A DNA stretch of 64,000 nt from Chondrus crispus (Eukaryota; Rhodophyta; Florideophyceae; Gigartinales; Gigartinaceae): the NCBI RefSeq assembly GCF_000350225.1, contig NW_005179016.1:55083-119082 (forward strand). The letters run 5' to 3'. The notes beneath the pieces are model-generated. The model searched no databases and was not told the DNA's origin. It saw only the letters and a list, made by a program, of their open reading frames with translations. Made by a program: the position numbers and the translations under genes. This document shows positions 42,997 to 53,047 of the stretch, in pieces. The stretch's first letter is position 1, and every line of letters begins with the position of its first letter.

Positions 42997-44104
42997 CAAC
43001 CGTCTCGTTCGGCTACAATCAACCGCTCCGTTGCGGTTAAAGTAGTCCCTTGCGGTTAGACCAACAGTACGTTCGGAAGCCAAGCCGTATTTGACTTCCG
43101 AACGCCACGGACTCGAGACATAGCGACAAGGCAGTACGGACTGCCTGTACGAAGAACGTTCCTCGTAATGACCAACGATAAGAGGACGACAGACGGCTCG
43201 AGGGGAAGGCAATTACCCCCTTTCGGAGCCGGAAGGTCGGACGCGCCCCCCCCCCAAACAGGGTCGCCGGACGTTCCGTTAAGGCCGTCAACCGCGGCGA
43301 GAAGACGTCTGACGAACGACGCCATCACCTCCATACGGCACGCGAGCCCCGGAACGCAGAAGGGGTTAGTCAAGACAAGGCGTTGCAATTTGCCGAGAGG
43401 AGCTGCAACTCGTGGGCGCGAAGGAAGAGAGTCCCTGTGGCTCGCGAGGATAGGGGCCCCGGAGGCGACACCGAGCCACCCTCCCAACGGCTAATACGCA
43501 AAACATTGGGGCAGGGAGAAATTACACTGTCATACCCCCGACCCGGTCACGACGGAACCGGTGGACGAGGTGTAAGAAAATGGAAAAATTATGGATGCTT
43601 GGGCGTACAGTGCGGCAAACCCACACAGTGCACCGCTCGCTCGGTGTCAATCTGCCCCCACGGGCAAGAGAAAATTAACGGAAAATTAGTCGTGAAAAAC
43701 AAATGGGCAACTCACGTGAGCAAACGTATGCACGTCGGCATGCGAAACACGCAATGCTAAGCGGGACGGCCAGACGTAACCCCGGTCCGACCCGCCAGAC
43801 GGACCGTACCACACTCCTCGGAGGCGCCAACGACGCCGCGCTCCTGACGCGCAGCTCTCCCGGCGACACCGTACGCGATCGGACGCCGGAGAGCGACGGC
43901 GTCGACATCGCCGCCCTACCCCGAAACCAAAAATGTTGAGTGGTGTACATTGCCCTGGGCAGACGGGTGGCACGGATCGCACGTGCACGGCGCCGAGCGC
44001 GTGTCGCACGACCGACACGCCCCGACGAGCGGGATACCAACCACCACCGTCTACTTTGGCGTCGGACGAAACGACAGCGCCTTTGATGGAGGAACGTCAC
44101 CGCA
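42987..44104 (+). other. 3' module of E3, proximal part
   Basis: GC-rich and non-coding as far as I can see. It starts with short CAACCG-type repeats like those after E1 pol. Antisense frames through here are continuous with the tandem repeats and look like composition effects. Confidence 0.5.
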
Positions 44105-45395
44105 CCCGCGAAGGCTGCGGCCTCGCCCCGAATGGCGAGGGACGCGAGAGGAATGAAGGAGAACGCTCGCTGAGCGCCGCGCCCCCGCCACGAATGGCGA
44201 GGGACGCGAAGGACAAGAACCGCCTTCAGGCGCTGTGCCCTCGCCCCTGAATGGCGAGGGGCGCCCGAAGGATAAGACGAAGTCCGCACGCTGCGCCCTC
44301 GCCACGGATGAGGAGGGGCGCGCGAACAAGAAAGGAACGGTCGTCGAGTGTCCGTCCCCTCGCCCCGATGGCGAGGGGCGCAAACAAGAAGACGTTCGCC
44401 GTGCGCTTGCGCCCCCGCAACCGATGGCGGGAGGCGCGAGCGAAGAAGAAGGCGAATGCCGCGCGGCCGCGCCCTCGCCCCGATGGCGAGGGGGCGCGCA
44501 GACAAGAAGACAAATGTCGCGCACGGCCGCGCCCTCGCCCCGATCGCGAGGGGGCGCGCAGACAAGAAGACAAATGTCGCGCACGGTCGCACCCTCGCCC
44601 CCGATGGCGAGGAGCACGAAGACAAGAAGACGAATGCGGTTCGCGTTGTGCCCTCGCCACCGGTGGCGAGGGACGAGAACGAGGAAGAGGAAGGACGTCG
44701 CGCGCGCGGCGCCCTCGCCACCGATGGCGAGGGGAGCGCACGGACCAAAAGACGAACGGCGCCGCGAAGAAGAGGACGTACGTCCACGGGGCCACCCCCT
44801 CGCCCCGATGGCGAGGGGCGCGCGCGTCCAAGAACACGAATGCCGCTCGCGCCGCGCCCTCGCCCGGATGGCGAGGGACGCGAAGTATCAGGACGGTCGT
44901 CGCGCGAAGAAAAGAAGACGTTCGGCGCGTGCAGAAGAATACGTACGTCCACGCGTCCGTCCCCTCGCCCTGATGGCGAGGGGCGCGCCGACAAGGAGAC
45001 AAATGGCGCACTCGAGCCGCGTCCTCGCCACCGGTGGCGAGGAGCGCGAAGAAAAGGACTTTCGTCGAGCGCCCGCGCCGTCGCAACGGAGGACGAGGGG
45101 TGCGCGTGGACAAGAACACGAGTGCCGCTCGCGCCGCGCCCTCGCCCCGATGGCGAGGGACGCGCGAGGCAAAGGCGTTTGATGTGCCCCGCTCCCGGAC
45201 GACGAAGGGGCGGGACGTGAAGAAATGCGATCGTCGCGCGCCCGGCGCCCTCGATCCCGCATGGCGAGGAGCACCGGGCGGATAAGACGAATACAGCGCG
45301 CTGAGCCCTCGCCAACGGATGGCGAGGGGCGCTAGGCATAAGACGAACCCCGAACGCTGCGCCCCCGCAACCGAACGGGAAGGGGCGCCCGATCG
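44105..45395. repeat. Minisatellite with a hairpin in each unit (E3)
   Basis: About twenty units, roughly 60 bp each. The common core is CCCTCGCC, a five- to six-base loop (CCGAT, ACCGGT and similar), and GGCGAGGG, then a spacer with ACAAGAAGAC. The stem is the same as in the E2 array although loops and spacers differ. The long open frames on both strands here come from the repeat period. Confidence 0.85.
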
Positions 45396-47724
45396 TTTGT
45401 CGCCCCTTCCCCCTCCGCGTCGGGAGAGAGAAAGGGTGGGGGTACTAAGAAACGAGGGCACGAAGGGGAATTAGAAAGAAGAAGACCGACGCAAAGAACA
45501 CGTAACCCTGGAAACAGTTTTACTGTGGTACGGCGCCAAGTCCCCTCCTCCTCGCCGACGAGGGCAAGTGGGGGAACCCGCGCGGTTGACGATCAGACCG
45601 CGCGGACTAACGACTAGGGTCGTCGGAGGGCATACGGGCCCTTGGCCCGTAATTGTTCGGAGGACATTACCCTGGATGCCGCGGAGGTTCGGCGTCCATC
45701 TCCACCAGACTCGGCATGGCGAGACGAAGAGCGGCCTCGCCCGTACGAGGGACACCCTCACCGAACGACCAGTTTCGGGACAGGCAAGGGTCAGGCCCGT
45801 ACTCGGCATACGGATCGCGGATAGCAGCAGGAGCCGGGGGCGTCTGGAGCGCTACCGGCCGACAACGTGACTTCGGCTCTTTCCAGTACGAGCTAGGCAA
45901 AGCACGAGGTTATGAGAGGAGCGGGGATGGAAAACCGTGAGGTGTTTCGCAGGGGAAGCTCTTCAGAAAAAAATGGGCGAGCGAATTCGCTCGAGTTAAC
46001 TCGCGAAGAGGATTGCGGGTCATCGGGCGCTCGTCGTACCGAGCCCGCCGGGCAATCAACAGTGGACGACACAACGACGGGTTGGGTGTAGGCCTGCCGT
46101 CGACGAAAAATGGGGAAAATACGAGCAAGTACGAGGACCGATCGAGGGGCATGACAATGCACACCCTCACGGACTGTGCTGGGAAATTTTGCAGAAAATA
46201 TTTTCGCGGGAAACATTTTTGCAATTTTTTGGGGTAATTTGGTCAAGGGCTCAGGGCTGAGCCTGCTCGCGAACGCGCACGCGCGCCCACGGGCACTGTA
46301 CGAACTGTGGCCACGATATCACAGTGATCCCGAACGGTGCGCGCACAACCGCCCGCCGCCTGTCACCTTTTCTCCGCCGCGTCCGCGCTGCACCCGCTTT
46401 GTTTGCCTTCGCGAGTGTGCCCATCATCTCGTCGCGGCTGCGCCGCTACCGTGACACCCATGCGCGTCGCCGGACAACGCCGTGCACGCCGATTGCGCCA
46501 CGGGCGGCGCCGCTCGCCTTCGCGCGCGCGCGTCGGCGTGCTGCTGCGCCCCAGACAACGCGCACGTCCCGACCTCCTCAGCACCAATATTCGCCTTTAC
46601 GCGAGCTCATCATCTCATCGCTGCGCGTCTTCGCGCCCTGCACCGCCGGCTCGCCATCTCGGCCCCGCTGGCGCGCGCGGGGACCCTGGCCCTGCGCATG
46701 GTCAGGCCCCCAGCCGCCCACGTCGTCTGTACAGGGCCGTTCACCGACTGCCGCACCGTACGGAGACGAAGTTATGAGGACAGTTCTCTACGCGCCGGCA
46801 CAGGTAGAGCACAAAGGGGACGGATGCTTTTAAAATTGGTACCCCATAATCGCACGGGGGTGATGTCGAAGGGGAGAGGAGAAGTCGCACGGAAAGAACG
46901 ACGCGGCGTGCGGACAACGGGCGGATCGAGGGTTGCAGCAGAACCATATTACGGCTGGTCCTGCGCGACGGAGGCCCACGAAGGCGATTGACCAGGCGTA
47001 TGCTAGACGACGAGGCACACGGCGTTACAAGAGGTTATAAAAAAGGACGGAGGGACCGCACACAACCCTCCCGCACGCGTGCACGAGGCCCGGCAAGCCG
47101 CTGCATGTTGCGATGTCAGGGAGTGGTCTGTGCCTCCGGGACACGCTCGACGGCGACCACGGCAGCGCGTCTCGTCTGTTTTCACTTCGCCGTCGCCTCG
47201 CGCACTCGCGCTCGCTCCGCGCGGTCCGCCCCGCGCTGTACCACGCTCCGTTCGCGTGCGGTAACATGGCGTACACCGCCACTTCCGCCGGACCAACAGC
47301 TGCTAGTTGGGGTATTGCAGGACCCACTGGGGCGGGGACACGGTTTCTACGATCTACAACCTGCTCGCGCTGCACGTCCTCGTGCCGACGACGCACGTCA
47401 ACATTGGCGCTACGGAAAAGGGGCACCGAGAGGGTGAGCATGCCCGACGGAAAGGACAAGGCAGACTACGGCAAACGGAAAGAAGGGGCCCGGACACGAC
47501 GAACGAGGGGGGGACTTCCGGGAAGCGCCCCAAAAGCAGGTCGCCGTCGGACGCTTGAGGTGATACTGGCATCAGGTTGAGATGCACGAGCACGCCCAGA
47601 GGGAACGCGAGAGAAACGACACGCCATGGGGAAGATGTTAGAAATGGCGGACTAGGAGAGAGACCACACGCCCGGTTCTACCAGCACATATGGACGCGGA
47701 CGTCCACACTTAAGGGGGGGCCGG
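45396..47724 (+). other. 3' module of E3, distal part
   Basis: Non-coding as far as I can tell. An AT-rich island at 46170-46245 contains TTTCGCGGGAAA (46202-46213), the same 12-mer as at 16651-16662 in E2. The module ends with the second pol-tail hairpin (47691-47706) and the polypurine tract TTAAGGGGGGG (47710-47720). Confidence 0.55.
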
Positions 47725-48352
47725 TGTAGTATAACCCTCCCTTACCGGAATTAGATATACATCAGATCGGCTACTGTAGAGCCCGAGCTCTACAGTACCT
47801 CAGCACGCGCCCACACGTGTACGGGGCGCGCACGCACACGTGTGCTAATACGTGTAACACACGTGTACAGTCAGCACGGGCCGACCCGCGCTGACTACAG
47901 TAGCACTACAGTACAGTCCGTACTGTACTGTAGTATGATAGGATTAACTTGTACATTAAATACGTGAGCGAGCGACGGCGGTGGGGGGAGGACAAGCACG
48001 AGCTTGTCCAGAACCTACGCCTTTGGTCAAGCTCGCCCCGCCTATTCTAGAACGGGTTCCCACTAGCCCGTATCTAGTTAGGAACCGAGCGGGCAGGGGA
48101 CGCGCGAGCACGCGAGCGAGCCTAGATCCGCCTCCGCCCGTCAGCGCTGGTACGTCACCCAGCGCTGCGCCGGGGCGTCGAGGCGTAGATCGGCCCGCGC
48201 GTGCGCGCGTCCCCGACCGTTACCCGCTCTACCACTGCTACCCCGGGCTCGCCCGGTTCCCTTAGCTGGGGTTGCTTCCCGTCTTCCCGCCGATCGAGGT
48301 CTCCGCACGAACTGAGTATACACCCCCCTCCGTTGGGGGTGTTTATACTACA
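47725..48352 (+). repeat. 3' LTR of E3
   Basis: 628 bp, two differences from the 5' LTR at 39807-40434, followed by target duplication GTTTG. Confidence 0.95.
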
Positions 48353-48357
48353 GTTTG

Positions 48358-49200
48358 ACGCTGAACTGTCGTGCCGTTGAGGTGTCGTGAACGAATGACC
48401 GTTTCATCTTGTCCTTGTGGCCTTGTACAACATATCGGGCTTTCCATACTTCCTTGTTTGTTCCAGAGTCTTTAATGGCAAGGACGAATCGTCCATTTAA
48501 GATGTTTTCGTTGTCTGGAACTTCATCGCGAAGCACTACCTTCCAAGTACCTCTTTCGATCAGTCCTTCTATTTCCTTTCGTTTAGCATTAACAAATTGT
48601 TGTGCACGAGGATCATTGGGATGTATAACCTCAGTAAGAAGGACGTTATTGGGTGGATTTGAGGCTTTGCCACTACGGATTAGAGCAGTTTGCTGGTGGA
48701 GAATAGACTCGGGCGAAGCGTAGTATAGCTTAATTTGATAAGCGTTGAACGTTTGTCGATAAGTTCCTTCGCTGTTCTGAACAGTTATCATTCGTCCGTG
48801 AACATTGCAAACAAGGAATGGACCAAGCCATTGCTTCTCTTACTCAGAGAAGACTAGAATCTCGTCTCCAAGATTATACACACGATCGGAGGCTGGAGGG
48901 ATGTTCGGATTCAGAGCAGCTAGTACACGTCGCTCTGCCATGATTGCGTTCATTTGCATCTGTGCTGTTGAAAGAATTTGCATTCTTTCTCGGTGCGAAG
49001 GTATTTCCGTGCTTATGATTGGGAAGCGCGGAAAAATTCCGAAGACTAATAGAGAAGGGACTAGACCGTTCTCTCCGATTGTGTCGTTCATTGCTTTGAC
49101 TACAATTTTGAGAAGAATGAACGGAGAGGCGTCCGGGAAGTCCGCTCGTACTTTTCTACGTTATGTGTTGATATCTTCGAAACCGAAACGCCTGTTCAAT
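48358..49200 (-). pseudogene. Copia integrase C-terminus and N-terminal reverse transcriptase
   Basis: The minus-strand frame from about 49145 has V-V-K-A-M-N-D-T and G-L-V-P-S-L-L-V-F-G, the stretch found after the catalytic Glu of copia integrases. A stop just upstream and a break near 48840-48791 interrupt it. From 48791 the frame carries the RT approach region with E-I-E-G-L-I-E-R-G-T-W-K and K-A-R-Y-V-V-Q-G-H, and ends at the E3 insertion, where codons continue at 39801. The integrase zinc finger and catalytic core are not present upstream. Confidence 0.82.
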
Positions 49201-50008
49201 ATATCAAACGCGTGTTGAAACTTGATTATATTCTTAGGTTTTCTGTGTATTCACAGTTGCTATCTAAATGTCTTGCAAGATGTTACTGCAGAGGGCATGT
49301 ACGTTAAAGAAATGGTGTCCGAACTGACTTTATAAAGTTTCGATTTAATGTGTGTATAAAAAGCTGGCGCTGTAAGAGGCCAATCGTGACTTCTTATGAG
49401 GCCACCAATCGTGACCTCTTATGAGGCATATAGCTTGTCGTCTAGACCAGTGTCTACCGGACCGATAACTCTCATATGAAGACAAAGATTATTTTATTTT
49501 TTCTAAACAACCCAAGCCGCGATTTCACTTCTGCTTTTTGAAACTAAAAAGCAATCACCACAGGTAAGTCATTAGCTTGTCGATTCTAGCGGAAACCAAG
49601 TCGTTGATGCATGTAAAAGTGTTCAAAAGAAAAAGTAGGCCCACAGCAATCATTTTTCTTTAAAATAATTTTATACCAGCAGCATAGAAAGATTGAGTTG
49701 AGAACTTTCTATTCCGTTCGAACTTTAGAAAAAAACTAAAATGAGTCATTGTACCAAAGAAAAATAGAAACTGTGGCCATCAAAGTTGAAAAGAGAAGTC
49801 AAATTCGTAGATTTTTATGTTATGATAACGCTTGGTCGGATAAACACTACACTAGACACTAGGGAATGCGGAGGACTAGGAATGCGGAGGGAATACATAT
49901 ACTTCTTTACAACTAGTGTTTGTAGTGGACGCAGTGAATCCGCCGTGCTGCCAACGAAAGTCACCTTTGAAGAATGGTCACGGCTAGCTAGCCCCCGTGC
50001 TACAATTT
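49201..50008. other. AT-rich spacer inside the copia element
   Basis: No gene seen. Two near-identical 25 bp units with CCAATCGTGAC and TCTTATGAGGC lie in tandem at about 49378-49428. The segment replaces the missing copia integrase core. Confidence 0.5.
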
Positions 50009-50121
50009 TCTCCATATACAAAACAATCTATAACACTACAGTACCAAAGTACTGTAGTGGCCTACTGTAGCACAGATCGGACCGTACTGTAAGACTGTCA
50101 GCCATCGAGGCTGACTGTACG
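50009..50121 (-). repeat. Fragment of a family A chromovirus LTR
   Basis: On the minus strand it reads GTACAGTCAGCCTCGATGGC, then the inverted-repeat block CACTACAGTACTTTGGTACT and GTTTTGTATATGG. The same order is found in the E2 LTR at about 18497-18620. Only this central part is left, with no ends and no target duplication. Confidence 0.7.
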
Positions 50122-50143
50122 ACGAACTGCCTCAAATTCTGCA

Positions 50144-50686
50144 GTGCAGCCTAATGCATTAGGAAACGAAAATGGGACCCCTTCCAAATCGCGCGGTAGA
50201 GGGAAATATTTTTCGGAGGAAGAGATGCTTTGTCTGGCAAAGGCCTGGATAGCACAGTCCCAAAAGGGTGCAAATCAAAGAGAAAGAACTCTGTGGTCTG
50301 GTATTGAGTCTATTTGTCGAATTCAGTACAAGATGAACAGAACGGCAAGTTCTTTACGCAGTACATGGCACAGAGTGGCACGGGAGGCGCAGCATTTTAT
50401 TGCTGCTCGTATGAGAGTGAAGGCAATGAATATATCAGGGGCAAATGATGACATGATTGAACAATTAGCGCAGGAGCAATACAGAAAAAAGGCTGGAAGG
50501 AAGAACAAAGATGGAAGCATAACGTATGCTCCACCTTTCAAGTGGACCTCAACAGCTGACTTCCTGAGTGAGCAGGACAAATTTTCTGACGAAGAAGTTC
50601 GGAAGGCGACACGGCAGCAAATAAGGAAGGAGAGCTCCTTCAGCAGGTCTGGAGGACTAGAAGAGGGGGCTGTATTGATTAATTGA
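50144..50686 (+). CDS. Myb/SANT-like protein of a PIF/Harbinger transposon, 5' end missing
   Basis: 180 residues with no upstream in-frame ATG; the first ATG is at codon 27, inside the conserved domain, so the true N-terminus is lost or in another exon. Residues about 20-95 show the three-helix Myb-like layout with spaced Trp residues (A-K-A-W, T-L-W, S-T-W-H) seen in the helper protein of PIF/Harbinger elements and related No-apical-meristem-type proteins. The tail is basic and Lys/Glu rich. In Harbinger elements this protein binds the ends and brings the transposase into the nucleus. The likely partner is the transposase at 54716-55954, in opposite orientation. Copia gag and LTR lie between them. 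Confidence 0.72.
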   Translation: MQPNALGNENGTPSKSRGRGKYFSEEEMLCLAKAWIAQSQKGANQRERTLWSGIESICRIQYKMNRTASSLRSTWHRVAREAQHFIAARMRVKAMNISGANDDMIEQLAQEQYRKKAGRKNKDGSITYAPPFKWTSTADFLSEQDKFSDEEVRKATRQQIRKESSFSRSGGLEEGAVLIN

Positions 50687-50689
50687 CAA

Positions 50690-51000
50690 TGTCAACCTGT
50701 TCGCGAATTAAGTAACCATCAGCAATGGGAATGGATATGTTCATGGTTCCAAGTGAAGCTTGGGAGTCATTACCGAACCTGAACTGCATCGGGCTCGGCT
50801 TGGGCTTGAATTTGGTGCCAGTGAATCGACAGTAGGCTTTGGCTTGAGAGAGGCCAACGACAGTTCGCTGGGCACCAGTGTCAAGACAAGCTCCATCTCA
50901 TTTCGGTGCATGGTTGGTCGTCCTAGCTCGTGCAGGACTATGGTCCCGGATGGTGTGGTAGATTTTGAATTTACATCGCTTCTTTCCGCAGACACTCTCA
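50690..51000 (-). pseudogene. Copia protease remnant
   Basis: L-D-T-G-A at 50871-50885 is a retropepsin active site, followed by a flap-like and beta-strand segment (F-R-F-G-N and S-I-P-I) up to about 50692, where copia sequence stops and the Myb-like segment begins. The protease is in a different frame from gag; a stop and at least one shift lie in front of the active site. The C-terminal half is missing. Confidence 0.78.
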
Positions 51001-51036
51001 AAGGAATTCGTTTTGCTTTGTGGGTTTTGACTGCTG

Positions 51037-52581
51037 CTACTTAAAATCCATTGGATCCAGGCTATCTACAGTGTCCCACAGTACTTCTTCCTCTTTGATT
51101 GGCGTGTGAGCGACTTGATGATGAGTAACAGCCTGATCGGCGAAGTCATCATCATCGTTGAAGGTGACATTGGTGAGAATGACTTCACCGGGGTCATGTT
51201 GTGCCTGGTCGTCCGTGAAGGCAGTGAAGTCGATCTCATACGCACCTAAGGCATGTTCTGCTTGCTCGCAGAGCTCGTAAAGGATTCGCTCGGCTGGTCT
51301 GGTCTGTAACATATGGCTGACATTCTTTCTGAGAGCCATAGGCTTAGGCCAGTCCCTAATGAGGTGATATTTACTTCCACAATTCTGACATGCACGTATA
51401 TTACCGAAGCGATCCGTACTATTCTGGTTCGGGGCGGGGTTGTGGGAGAAACGTTGGAGAGGATATGGCGTCCTTGGATTTGAAGAAGCGGAACCAGGGC
51501 GGCGGGGGATGCCATACGTGTTCTGACGTTGAAAGTGAATACCAGGGATGGAAGGCAAGGGCTGGGTACGGGAAATGTCAAGCTGATCACGGCGGCGTGC
51601 TTCTTTCTGCTTCTGCTCTTGCAGCCAAGCGGCATCAAGGGCAGTATAGAGCTGCTGAAATGTCCAGGGGGGTATGGCAGCCAAACTTTGTGTTAATACT
51701 CTCTTAGTGCACTCGACTCCAATCACAGCATCGTGCAGATACTCCGTTTTGTCTTGTTCCGATTGGTGCGTGGGAGGACCTTGTGGGGTGTACTTTGTGA
51801 TTGTTTCACGAAGTTCTTCCAATGCTTCTGACACAGGGATTCTTTTTGTCTCCAAAATTCGCGAAAGTCGGAGATTTTGGAGGAGTTTACAAACTCCGTT
51901 TTGTCGTGTCAGGCTATTGAACTCGTTAACCATGAGTAAAGTAGCAGAATTGAAGTCTTGAGCATGTTGGATGACGTGAGAGCGATAGTATCTTTTCGCC
52001 TCACCATCAAAAACGTTATGGAAGAATCGGAGCATTTGCTCGTCACTTAAGTGGAAATCTTCAGCACAATCGCGATAATTATTGATTGCGTCATGGATAT
52101 CTTCTCCGATTTTTCCAGCGTACCGGTCCTCTTTTTTGAATCTTGACGAAATATTGTGAGCAATCTTGGAGTTCGGGGCTTCAACTGTCGGCAGAAACGA
52201 TTGATGGCTTCCTTGTGTCGACCCGGAGGCGGAACTGGTGAGACCTTGATTGGCGAGGATACGGTCAGTGTCATCGACATATAGCATGTTTACCAGACCG
52301 TGAGAAATACGGTTGGTGGTAGCGTGCGGGGTGTATGACAATCCTTTGACCTCAAGGTAATCACGGATAAGTCGATATAAAACAGTAGGGCCTCGTAACA
52401 TTTCCCGTGCGTATAGAACTTCGAGGGGAAGGTCAGCACGAAGGTTACTACAACAAACATTGGGGTCAGGTTGGGGGTCCGCCATTACATGCAGGGCTAT
52501 TGTAGCCTTAACATCGCATTGGATCATGGATCGGGGTTCATAACTTGTTAAATCATCTCGGATTCCATTTAGAGTAGCCAT
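51037..52581 (-). CDS. Copia Gag
   Basis: An intact frame of 514 residues from ATG 52579-52581 to TAG. A capsid-type helical core (about residues 150-310, with R-F-F-H-N-V-F-D-G-E-A-K-R-Y-Y) leads into a Pro/Asn/Gln-rich linker and a nucleocapsid knuckle near residues 398-411. The knuckle reads C-x2-C-x4-H-x4-W: the last zinc ligand is Trp (TGG at 51349-51351), one base from Cys. The tail is acidic. Gag should build the particle and package RNA; loss of the fourth ligand would weaken zinc and RNA binding. The open frame contrasts with the damaged pol. Confidence 0.83.
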   Translation of the reverse strand: MATLNGIRDDLTSYEPRSMIQCDVKATIALHVMADPQPDPNVCCSNLRADLPLEVLYAREMLRGPTVLYRLIRDYLEVKGLSYTPHATTNRISHGLVNMLYVDDTDRILANQGLTSSASGSTQGSHQSFLPTVEAPNSKIAHNISSRFKKEDRYAGKIGEDIHDAINNYRDCAEDFHLSDEQMLRFFHNVFDGEAKRYYRSHVIQHAQDFNSATLLMVNEFNSLTRQNGVCKLLQNLRLSRILETKRIPVSEALEELRETITKYTPQGPPTHQSEQDKTEYLHDAVIGVECTKRVLTQSLAAIPPWTFQQLYTALDAAWLQEQKQKEARRRDQLDISRTQPLPSIPGIHFQRQNTYGIPRRPGSASSNPRTPYPLQRFSHNPAPNQNSTDRFGNIRACQNCGSKYHLIRDWPKPMALRKNVSHMLQTRPAERILYELCEQAEHALGAYEIDFTAFTDDQAQHDPGEVILTNVTFNDDDDFADQAVTHHQVAHTPIKEEEVLWDTVDSLDPMDFK

Positions 52582-52798
52582 ATTAAAAAATATTGCAAAA
52601 TAATAATTAAAATGGATCCGGGCTAAACGCGAATGTTAACCTCAAAAAATGGTCCTGTAGTAGCGTGGTGAGTGTACTACGTGTAAACTTCTGGTGCTTT
52701 TGTACCCGTAGTAGTATTTCAGACACGTGTGTACTTGTGTAACAGCAGTATGCGTGTGTACGTAGTCGATATGAACACGTGGGCGGGTGTGCGTGTAG

Positions 52799-52893
52799 TA
52801 AGACGTGGTTGCGTGTGCGCGCAGTTACACGTGGTTGCGTGTGCGCGCAGTTATACGTGGTTGCGTGTGCGCGCAGTTACACGTGGTTGCGTG
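52799..52893. repeat. 26 bp tandem repeat
   Basis: Three and a half copies of ACGTGGTTGCGTGTGCGCGC plus AGTTAC, one copy with a T for C. Rich in CACGTG-like and alternating purine-pyrimidine steps. Confidence 0.85.
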
Positions 52894-53047
52894 CACAATG
52901 ACAACACGTGTGTGCGTGGCGGGTAAGCACACGTGGGTCCGTGGTGTGCCGAAAAAAATCTTTAGTGACAAGTGTCCCTTTCAAATATTGTAAAAACTTT
53001 AGAAATTTTTAACAATTACAATTTGGACATGGAAAAACAATTTCGAA

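Larger units (their letters stand above)
39807..48352 (+). mobile_element. Chromovirus E3, non-autonomous, nested in copia RT
   Basis: 8546 bp with 628 bp LTRs that differ at two positions, flanked by a perfect target duplication GTTTG at 39802-39806 and 48353-48357. Removing the element and one GTTTG rejoins the copia RT frame exactly. The interior keeps parts of gag and the pol tail with chromodomain, but protease, RT, RNase H and integrase are deleted. A 4.7 kb 3' module with minisatellite follows. The recent insertion implies enzymes supplied by a relative such as the pol at 11164-15744. Confidence 0.93.

Noticed and set aside
43675-45461. Frames of 240 to 554 codons on both strands in the E3 module
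   Set aside because: Same reason: tandem units free of stops in GC-rich DNA, with no start context or motif.
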